Assembly: GCA_021798855.1 (NCBI GenBank)
Contig: JAJZBP010000001.1
Location: 19,308 to 27,299 of the forward strand
Reading direction: 5' to 3'
DNA: 7,992 nucleotides
DNA from: Bacillota bacterium
Lineage (GTDB): Bacteria; Bacillota; Sulfobacillia; JAJZIM01; JAJZBP01
The notes under the pieces are model-generated. The model made no database searches. It was not told the origin of the DNA and saw nothing but the letters and a program-made list of their open reading frames with translations. Positions 1-4,966 of the stretch are shown one piece after another. The translations under genes and the position numbers were made by a program. Position 1 is the first letter of the stretch, and every line of letters begins with the position of its first letter.

Positions 1-514
1 GCAGAAGCGACGGCAGGTGGGTGAGGGCGAAACGGGGATGAATCGGCAAGCCGGTCACGGCCACTTTGTCCTCCGGAATCCCCTCCCGCACCAGCCAATC
101 CCTCACCGGTTCAGCGGCCACCAGATAGAGGTCGATTCCGCCCTGCAACCAGGGACCCGGATCTCCGGTAACCACGGCGGCCGCCGGAGTATGCAGCTTG
201 CCCCTTTCCTTGTAACGCGAAAAGAGGGCCGCCGTTGCCGGTGAGGTGCAGACCACGGCCTTGGGGCGATCCTCGCGCAAATGGCGGTTGAGGTGGCGGG
301 AAAAACAAAAAGCGCTGTGGCGCGAGAAAAGTCGTTCGATGTTTTCGACCGAAAGGAAAGAGAACCGGCGGGTCGGAGGCGAAGGGGGAGAGGACAAAAG
401 GCCAATGTGCAGGTAGGGATTGCAGCCCGCCAAGACGGCGCGCAGGGAATGCGCCATCCGACGGGGAATTTCTCCCTTGCCGCTCACCAGGATGAGAATA
501 TCGCTGCGAGGCAT
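1..514 (-). CDS. MGDG-synthase/UgtP-like glycosyltransferase, N-terminal part (runs off left edge)
   Basis: An open frame reads leftward from ATG at 514-512 for 171 codons without a stop and leaves the window. An SD-like GAGGT lies 3 bases upstream of the ATG, with a second purine run (GGAAGGAAG) just before it. The clearest family signal is at residues 125-161, GGIDLYLVAAEPVRDWLV followed by GIPEDKVAVTGLPIHPRF. This matches the end of the N-terminal lobe of MGDG synthase and UgtP-type diacylglycerol glucosyltransferases (the 'DLY.V....L...G.p..kv.VTG.Pv...F' block). The family transfers a sugar from a nucleotide donor to a lipid or other acceptor at the inner membrane face. The usual N-terminal S.G.GH loop is altered to SGKGE (residues 11-15), and the usual VTD..H region reads VTGDPGPW (115-122), so this is a divergent member. 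The donor-binding C-terminal lobe lies outside the window. Acceptor and sugar are unknown. Confidence 0.7.
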   Translation of the reverse strand, partial: MPRSDILILVSGKGEIPRRMAHSLRAVLAGCNPYLHIGLLSSPPSPPTRRFSFLSVENIERLFSRHSAFCFSRHLNRHLREDRPKAVVCTSPATAALFSRYKERGKLHTPAAAVVTGDPGPWLQGGIDLYLVAAEPVRDWLVREGIPEDKVAVTGLPIHPRFALTHLPSLL

Positions 515-659
515 GACACCTCTTCCTTCCGCTGAGCCAAAAGAGCGGGGGCGCTTAAATATCGGGTGGTGGGTGGTTTCCCCGCTAAAAACGGTTCACG
601 AAGAGCTTTTCACCAGATCTCAAGCGTACATGCGCCCGTCGCCTGGGGCGTGGCGCAGG

Positions 660-724
660 CACCGCTCGCGGCGCCGAGGACCGTCGCCGAACCCTTTGAC
701 GCCCGGTTCACCGCTCGCGGCGCC
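660..724. repeat. Exact 16-bp direct repeat upstream of the ridA promoter
   Basis: The sequence CACCGCTCGCGGCGCC occurs at 660-675 and again at 709-724, 49 bp apart start to start. The second copy ends 5 bases before the extended -10 at 730-738, so it covers the place where a -35 element would lie. That position fits a regulator-binding site or operator pair. A small recombination or duplication scar is the alternative. The repeat is seen directly; the regulatory role is inferred. Confidence 0.5.
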
Positions 725-729
725 TCCCG

Positions 730-738
730 TGCTATAAT
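730..738 (+). promoter_or_regulatory. Extended -10 promoter for the ridA-led operon
   Basis: The sequence TGCTATAAT has a perfect TATAAT at 733-738 preceded by the TGn extension. No good -35 stands 16-18 bases upstream; TTCACC at 707-712 is 20 bases away and TTGACG at 696-701 is 31 bases away. An extended -10 can work without a strong -35. Transcription would start near 745, leaving a leader of about 85 bases before the ridA start at 830. Confidence 0.65.
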
Positions 739-782
739 AGTATACAGTATTAGAAAGGATTCTGGCAACCTGAAGACGGCGG

Positions 783-803
783 CCTGCTTCACCGGGTCGC
801 AGG
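783..803 (+). promoter_or_regulatory. Short hairpin in the ridA leader
   Basis: CCTGC at 783-787 can pair with GCAGG at 799-803 around an 11-base loop, in the leader between the promoter and the ridA SD. No T-run follows, so it is not a terminator. It does not match any riboswitch consensus I know. It may only stabilise the mRNA or modulate access to the SD about 17 bases downstream. Confidence 0.3.
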
Positions 804-829
804 TATTATATGGGAACGGCGGAGGAAAA

Positions 830-1312
830 ATGTTTACGGAGGAGGATGAAGCGGCTTTGCGGATTGAAGAACGGCTGCACAAACTGGGAGTGAGCCTGCC
901 GGAGCCGGGGGGGAGCCTCGGAGCTTACCTGCCGGCCCTGGTTTGGGACGGATACCTCTACACCTCGGGACAGTTGCCGTTGGTGGAAGGGGAATTGGCC
1001 TGGCGGGGAAAGGTCGGGGCGGAGGTGGGCGTCGAGGACGCCAAGTCCGCGGCCCGGGCCTGCGCCGTTAACGCGCTGGCCTTGGCCAAAGACGTCCTGG
1101 GTGACCTGGACCGGATCAAGCGGGTCGTCAAAATCACCGGTTACGTGCAAAGCGCCCTCGGCTTCAGCAGCCAACCGGAGGTTCTAAACGGGGCTTCGGA
1201 GTTTCTCCAGGCGGCCTTGGGCGACGACGGACGAGGGGTCCGCAGCGCCGTTGGAGTGGCCGAGTTGCCCCTGAACGCTCCGGTGGAGATCGAATTCGTC
1301 TTTGCCGTTTAG
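830..1312 (+). CDS. RidA/YjgF/UK114-family protein (YjgF_like_1 type)
   Basis: This 160-residue protein starts at ATG 830 behind GGAGG at 821-825 with correct spacing. The open frame extends further left, but that part is upstream of and across the promoter and is not coding. Visible family landmarks are SGQLPLVEG (46-54), RGKVGAEV (59-66), the helix AARACAVNALA (74-84) and the C-terminal block RSAVGVAELPLNAPVEIE (138-155). R138 corresponds to the invariant arginine that binds the carboxylate in active RidA proteins, and E145 is also in the conserved block. RidA proteins form trimers with active sites between subunits and hydrolyse enamine/imine intermediates from PLP enzymes and related chemistry. 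The longer, roughly 150-residue subgroup seen here is less well characterised, so imine deaminase activity is an inference. The gene is followed after 27 bases by the amidohydrolase gene, suggesting one operon. Confidence 0.85.
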   Translation: MFTEEDEAALRIEERLHKLGVSLPEPGGSLGAYLPALVWDGYLYTSGQLPLVEGELAWRGKVGAEVGVEDAKSAARACAVNALALAKDVLGDLDRIKRVVKITGYVQSALGFSSQPEVLNGASEFLQAALGDDGRGVRSAVGVAELPLNAPVEIEFVFAV

Positions 1313-1339
1313 CGGCGAACCTTGGTGGGAGGTGTGTTC

Positions 1340-2311
1340 ATGCAACGGAAAGCGGCCCAGGCGCCGATTCGGCCGGACGAGGCGGGCCATCCGGGCCCGC
1401 GCGGTCCGCTCGCGCTCGGTTTTCCCGTGGTGGACTCCCACGTCCACTTCCCGGTGAACTGGAAATTCCCCGGCCTCAAGCCGGAGGTGGTCCGTTACCG
1501 CCGGGAGGCCGAGCGGCGGATGCGCGCGGCCTGGGGCTTTCCCGACCCCGAGCCGGCGCCCGAGCCGGCGGAGGCCGAGCGGCGGTGGCTTTTGGAAGTC
1601 GAGCGGCACGGCCTGGCGCGGGTGGTCTTCGTCACCGGCCTGAGCAACGCCCACCTGGGGAGCCTGGTGCGAGCCCACCCGGCGGTCTTCTCGGGCTACG
1701 CCTTCCAAAGTCTCGCCACCCCCGAGAGCCTCGCCGAACTGCGGCGGGCCGTCGAGGAGGACGGTCTCGGCGGCGTGAAAGTCATCGCTCCCCGCTTCCC
1801 CCTGCCCTTCGAGGACGAAAGCCTGCGTCCGGTCTGGGACTACTTGGCCGAACGGCGCCTTCCCCTCCTGGTGCATTTCGGGTTGTTGGGGGGGGTCGGC
1901 GGGCTGGCCGCCGCCCCCAGAATGGACCCGCTCTCCATCCACGAAATGGCCCGTGCCTATCCCGAGATTCCGATCATCGTCCCTCACTTTGGGGCCGGTT
2001 ACTGGCAAGAGTTGCTCTTCCTCGCCTGGAGTTGTCCCAACGTGCACGTGGACACCTCCGGCTCCAACCAGTGGATGCGTTGGATGCCCTATCCCCTGGA
2101 CCTGGAGTCCCTTTTTCGCAAGGCTTACGAAACGGTGGGGCCGGAGCGGATCATCTTCGGGACCGATTCCAGTTGGTTCCCCCGCGGTTTCGCCCGCGCC
2201 TACCTGGACGAGCAGGTCCGGGTCTGCCGGAGCTTGGGGCTAAAGGAGGAGGAACTGGCCCTGATCTTCGGGGGGAACATCGCCCGGCTGCTGAAGATGG
2301 GGCTGAAATAA
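1340..2311 (+). CDS. Amidohydrolase-2 family metal-dependent hydrolase
   Basis: This 323-residue protein starts at ATG 1340, 5 bases after GGGAGGTG (1327-1334); an in-frame TTG at 1322 lies upstream of that SD and is unlikely. It shows the amidohydrolase TIM-barrel signature in order: VVDSHVHF with the metal-binding HxH (H34, H36), LLVHFG (H179), IIVPHFGAGYW (H216), VDTSGS (237-242), and IIFGTDSSWFPRG with catalytic D276. It ends with GGNIARLL, typical of COG2159. The family includes ACMSD and related decarboxylases as well as hydrolases of small ring compounds, so hydrolase versus decarboxylase cannot be decided. Residues 48-82 form a charged, proline-rich insertion between the HxH strand and the barrel. 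No signal peptide is visible, so it is probably cytosolic. Its neighbours, RidA upstream and a nitrilase beyond the vapBC pair, point to metabolism of a nitrogen-containing small molecule. Confidence 0.85.
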   Translation: MQRKAAQAPIRPDEAGHPGPRGPLALGFPVVDSHVHFPVNWKFPGLKPEVVRYRREAERRMRAAWGFPDPEPAPEPAEAERRWLLEVERHGLARVVFVTGLSNAHLGSLVRAHPAVFSGYAFQSLATPESLAELRRAVEEDGLGGVKVIAPRFPLPFEDESLRPVWDYLAERRLPLLVHFGLLGGVGGLAAAPRMDPLSIHEMARAYPEIPIIVPHFGAGYWQELLFLAWSCPNVHVDTSGSNQWMRWMPYPLDLESLFRKAYETVGPERIIFGTDSSWFPRGFARAYLDEQVRVCRSLGLKEEELALIFGGNIARLLKMGLK

Positions 2312-2396
2312 AAAATAGTTGGGAAAATGGGGAATAAGTTCGCTGGGCGTGCCAAGCCACCGAGTTTGTTGAATGCCGGTTTTGGGTTTTACCTTT

Positions 2397-2405
2397 TGAT
2401 ACAAT
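2397..2405 (+). promoter_or_regulatory. Extended -10 promoter for the vapBC pair
   Basis: TGATACAAT contains TACAAT (5 of 6 matches to the -10 consensus) preceded by TGn, in an AT-rich tract unlike the flanking genes. No strong -35 is seen. Transcription would begin near 2412, leaving a very short leader that still includes most of the GGGGGA SD at 2412-2417. It would let the toxin-antitoxin pair be expressed independently of the ridA promoter. Confidence 0.45.
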
Positions 2406-2423
2406 ACAAATGGGGGATAAAGC

Positions 2424-2669
2424 ATGGCCATTGCCAAGACGGTAAAACTGAGCGCCAAGGGACAGATAGTCGTTCCCCAAGAAATCAGGGAGGAAATAGG
2501 GGTTCAGCCTGGGGGAAAGCTGGTGGTGCTTTTGCGGGGGAAAGAGGTGGTTCTTCTGTCTCCCGACGAGTATGCCCGCCAAACCTGCGGTATGCTCAAA
2601 GGGGCTTGGGGAGGGACGCAAGAAGCGGTTGACGCCTATCTGGAGAGGGAGCGGAATTCTTGGGAGTGA
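2424..2669 (+). CDS. vapB: AbrB/SpoVT-family antitoxin (VapB-like)
   Basis: This 81-residue protein starts at ATG 2424, 6 bases after GGGGGA. The N-terminal half is a swapped-hairpin AbrB domain: VKLSAKGQIVVPQEIREEIG (residues 7-26) followed by VQPGGKLVVLLRGKEVVLL. Such domains dimerise and bind DNA. The C-terminal part (47-81), with DEYARQTCGMLKGAW and a charged tail ending ERNSWE, resembles the toxin-wrapping tail of VapB antitoxins. The gene overlaps the downstream PIN-domain gene, the standard antitoxin-toxin arrangement. By family precedent the protein neutralises the toxin and, with it, represses its own promoter; the operator is not identifiable here. Confidence 0.85.
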   Translation: MAIAKTVKLSAKGQIVVPQEIREEIGVQPGGKLVVLLRGKEVVLLSPDEYARQTCGMLKGAWGGTQEAVDAYLERERNSWE

Positions 2670-3154
2670 ACCTATCCGCCTTCGCCAAAGACATACCATC
2701 GGGGAGTAGAGTCTGCTTGGATTCGGCGGTTTCAATCTATCACCTGGAAGGCATTGAACCCTGGGTGCCGTTGACCACGGCCCTTGTTGCAAGTATTGCC
2801 GAGGGGAATATGGGCGCGGTCATAAGTACAGTCAGCATTACGGAATTGCTCACTAAATTTTTTGGCCCCAAGGGGTTGGAATCAAAATTGCTGGAAAACG
2901 CGGAGATTTTTTTGCAGACCTTACCCAACTGCTTAATCCGTAGTACCTCTTATGGTATCGCCAGGCTTGGAGCCAAACTAAGAGCGAATTTTGGACTGCG
3001 GACCCCGGATGCGTTGATCGCCGCAACAGGGATCAGCGAAAGGGCAACTCATTTTATAACCAACGATGTTAAATTACTGCGGCTTGGGTCCGAACAGTTC
3101 AACGTTATTGTATTAAAGAATTACGTGGCCCCAACGCCAACAGAACAGCCATGA
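2660..3154 (+). CDS. vapC: PIN-domain ribonuclease toxin (VapC-like)
   Basis: The four acidic residues of the PIN active site are all present: D21 in VCLDSAVSIYHLEG, E62 in VSITELL, D117 in RTPDALIAA and D136 in THFITNDVKLL. VapC toxins are Mg-dependent RNases that usually cleave tRNA or rRNA and are held inactive by VapB. The start is ambiguous. TTG at 2660 has AGGGAG (2646-2651) 8 bases upstream and gives 164 residues. GTG at 2666 overlaps the antitoxin stop as GTGA but has that SD 14 bases away; it would give 162 residues. I favour TTG. The gene is noticeably more AT-rich than its neighbours, with many A/T-ending codons, which suggests acquisition by transfer. Its stop overlaps the next gene's ATG. 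Confidence 0.85.
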   Translation: MGVNLSAFAKDIPSGSRVCLDSAVSIYHLEGIEPWVPLTTALVASIAEGNMGAVISTVSITELLTKFFGPKGLESKLLENAEIFLQTLPNCLIRSTSYGIARLGAKLRANFGLRTPDALIAATGISERATHFITNDVKLLRLGSEQFNVIVLKNYVAPTPTEQP

Positions 3155-4725
3155 AACTGGCCCTCCTGCAACTGGGCACCGCCGGGGTGGAAGGCGCGGC
3201 CGCCAACCTGGAGGCGGCCCTGGCGGCCATCGACGCGGCGGGGGCAGGGGGGGCGCAACTGGCCATCCTGCCCGAGGCCACCTATCCCGCCTACCTGCTC
3301 GGGCGCAACTGGCGCGAGCGGGGAGACCTTGTGTCTTTTGCGCGGCTGGTCGAACTGCTGGGAGAGCGCGCCCGCCGGTGGGGGATGGGCATCTGCGCCG
3401 GCCTGGCCGACCGGGAGCGGGGCACCAACTCCGCGGTTCTGGTCGCGCCCGATGGGTCGCCGGCGGGGCGCCACGACAAGGTCTTCCTCTGGCATTTCGA
3501 TTCCCGCTGGTTCGTCCGCGGGCGGTCCTTCGCCGCTTGGGACCTGCCCTGGGGGAAAACGGGGATGCTGATCTGCGCCGATGCCCGCTATCCGGAGGGC
3601 GCCCGCCTCCTGGCCCTGCGGGGAGCGGCCCTGATCCTGGACCCGGCGGGCCTGGTGGCGGTGGGGAAGGACTTTTCCAACTCCCAACTCGATTACCTGC
3701 TGCCGGTGCGGGCGGCGGAGAACGGCCTGCACCTGGCGCTGGCCGGCAAGGTGGGCCACGAGGGAGGCTTCATCCGCTACGCCGGGGGGAGCGCCGTCTT
3801 CGCCCCCGACGGCACGCGGCCGGCCGGAGCGGTTACGGACGCCGCGCAAACGCTGGCGGTGGAGGTGGACCTCACCGCCGGCAAACTCCCCTTTCCCGTG
3901 TCCCGTCGCCCGGAACTATATGGGGACCTGTGCCGGCGGCTTGCTCCCGCCTTCGCCCCGCCGGTGCCCCGTGCCTGCCTGGCGGCGGCTCTTTGCCTGC
4001 CGCGGGCGACCGCCCCGGCGCAGACCTTGGCGGACTTGGCTCCGGGCTTGGCGGCCGCCCAAACGCGCCTGCTCCTCTTCCCGCCCGTGCCGAAGGAGCC
4101 GGATCTATTCGGGCTCTACGCGGCGGACCGCAACCTGCCGGCCCTGTTGGAGGCGACGCGCAAGGCGCCGTGGACTTTGGTGGTGCCGCTCCTGGAGGAA
4201 GGGAGCGGTAACGGTGTCCTGCACCATACCGGCTATGTCCTGGAGGGGGGGCGCATCCTGGGAAAAAAGCGGGCCACCCACCTGCCGCCGGGAAGCCGCT
4301 TCCGGCCCGGCAACCGCTTGGAGCCGGTGGAGACACCCTGGGGGCGGCTGGGGATCATGCTGGGGCCGGAGGGCCTGGTGCCGGAGGTGGCGAGGATCCT
4401 GGCCCTGCACGGCGCGGAGACCCTCTGCTGGGCCGCCGGCTCCATTCCCGCGGGTGTCGGCCTGCCGGCCCTGGCCTTCGCCCGGGCCAGGGCCGACGAG
4501 AACCGGGTCAACCTGCTCCTGGCCGCCCGTGCGCCGGAGGGCGCGGCGGTGGTGGCCGCCGGGGGAGGCGTCCTGGGGCTGGCACGTCCGGAGGAGGTGG
4601 CGGCGGCCTTGGGGAGGCTGGACCGCTGGGCCGCCCGAGACAAGGAACTGGTGCCGGGAACGGACCTGTTCGCCGACCGGCACCCGGAGGATTACGGGTT
4701 GCTGGCGGAGGTGGGGGCCGGCTGA
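3151..4725 (+). CDS. Two-domain carbon-nitrogen hydrolase (nitrilase superfamily) with degenerate second domain
   Basis: This 524-residue protein is about twice the length of a usual nitrilase-superfamily enzyme. Residues 1-260 are a full domain with the Glu-Lys-Cys triad: E42 in ILPEATYP, K110 in GRHDKVFLW and C142 in GMLICADARYPEGARLL. Such enzymes hydrolyse amides or nitriles through a cysteine thioester. Residues 275-524 look like a second copy: LLLFPP (308-312), GKKRATHL (K373), TPWGRLGIMLGPEGLVPEVARIL (395-417, shown here only as landmarks) and a closing tail. In this copy E42 is replaced by P312 and C142 by G405, while the Lys equivalent survives, so it is probably catalytically dead. 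The start ATG overlaps the vapC stop (ATGA) and no SD is visible upstream, suggesting translational coupling. No signal peptide or membrane segment is seen. The substrate is unknown; the ridA and amidohydrolase neighbours suggest small-molecule nitrogen metabolism. Confidence 0.82.
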   Translation: MKLALLQLGTAGVEGAAANLEAALAAIDAAGAGGAQLAILPEATYPAYLLGRNWRERGDLVSFARLVELLGERARRWGMGICAGLADRERGTNSAVLVAPDGSPAGRHDKVFLWHFDSRWFVRGRSFAAWDLPWGKTGMLICADARYPEGARLLALRGAALILDPAGLVAVGKDFSNSQLDYLLPVRAAENGLHLALAGKVGHEGGFIRYAGGSAVFAPDGTRPAGAVTDAAQTLAVEVDLTAGKLPFPVSRRPELYGDLCRRLAPAFAPPVPRACLAAALCLPRATAPAQTLADLAPGLAAAQTRLLLFPPVPKEPDLFGLYAADRNLPALLEATRKAPWTLVVPLLEEGSGNGVLHHTGYVLEGGRILGKKRATHLPPGSRFRPGNRLEPVETPWGRLGIMLGPEGLVPEVARILALHGAETLCWAAGSIPAGVGLPALAFARARADENRVNLLLAARAPEGAAVVAAGGGVLGLARPEEVAAALGRLDRWAARDKELVPGTDLFADRHPEDYGLLAEVGAG

Positions 4726-4823
4726 ACGTGGGTGGCCGAAGATCTTTTTCCCGGCGGCGGAGGATTAAGCAGGCGGGTGGCGAATAATAAAGAACGAGGT
4801 TGTTTTTAACAGTCAACCAAAAC

Positions 4824-4911
4824 AAAAAAAGAGGACGGTCGGCCGTGGGGTTGATGCCCCGAAACCAGCCCACAGTCGTTCAAAAGGGGTGGATTTACGG
4901 CAACCGTCCTC
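4824..4911 (-). ncRNA. Candidate structured small RNA with terminator (three-way junction)
   Basis: GAGGACGGT (4831-4839) and ACCGTCCTC (4903-4911) are exact inverted repeats enclosing further pairings: CCGT 4843-4846 with ACGG 4897-4900, GGGG 4847-4850 with CCCC 4857-4860, and CCAGCCC 4865-4871 with GGGGTGG 4886-4892 (one mismatch). Together they form a three-way junction of about 81 bases. On the minus strand the closing stem runs straight into seven Ts (A-run at 4824-4830), like an intrinsic terminator. TATTAT lies 5 bases before the minus-strand stem (plus ATAATA 4917-4922), at roughly the right distance for a -10, though no good -35 is visible. No minus-strand protein gene lies upstream in the window that would need this terminator. 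Alternatives are a palindromic mobile-element end or a structured leader read on the plus strand. It matches no RNA family I recognise. Confidence 0.35.
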
Positions 4912-4921
4912 GGGTTATAAT
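4894..4921 (+). promoter_or_regulatory. Probable promoter of the radical SAM gene
   Basis: TTTACG (4894-4899) and a perfect TATAAT (4916-4921) are separated by 16 bases. Transcription would start near 4928, downstream of GTG 4889 and ATG 4922, giving a leader of about 39 bases before the TTG at 4967. The same AT tract reads as TATTAT on the minus strand, so it may serve both directions. Confidence 0.5.
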
Positions 4922-4950
4922 ATGGATGAAGAGCGGAAAAGTTATGCGTT

Positions 4951-4957
4951 GGGGAGG
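4951..4957 (+). promoter_or_regulatory. Ribosome binding site that decides the radical SAM start
   Basis: GGGGAGG stands 9 bases before TTG 4967. Neither of the upstream in-frame candidates (GTG 4889, ATG 4922) has a comparable, correctly spaced SD. Confidence 0.65.
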
Positions 4958-4966
4958 AAGCAAATT

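Larger units (their letters stand above)
515..829. other. Gene-free divergent regulatory region
   Basis: This stretch separates the leftward glycosyltransferase from the rightward ridA-like gene. Short frames cross it but none has an SD plus a recognisable protein. It holds a 7-bp inverted repeat, AGCGGGG at 544-550 with CCCCGCT at 580-586. Read on the minus strand this is followed by CTTTT, so it could form a weak hairpin in the glycosyltransferase leader. It also holds the 16-bp direct repeat at 660-724, an extended -10 promoter at 730-738 and a short leader hairpin at 783-803, each listed separately. I see no RNA gene or known riboswitch motif. Confidence 0.6.

Noticed and set aside
566..829. 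An 88-codon N-terminal extension of the RidA-like protein.
   Set aside because: It crosses the promoter and lacks an SD, while ATG 830 has a strong SD and gives the normal family length.
1184..2047. A 287-codon minus-strand frame opposite the RidA and amidohydrolase genes.
   Set aside because: It lies opposite two genes with clear family motifs, and its composition (Gly, His, Arg, Gln, Pro) is that of a complement shadow. The same applies to the 522-codon frame at 4895-6463 and those opposite the nitrilase gene.
4831..4911. Interpretation of the palindromic element as a MITE with terminal inverted repeats.
   Set aside because: The 9-bp termini would fit, but the flanks (an A-run on one side, GGGTTAT on the other) show no target-site duplication. 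A genome-wide copy search would be needed to revive this.
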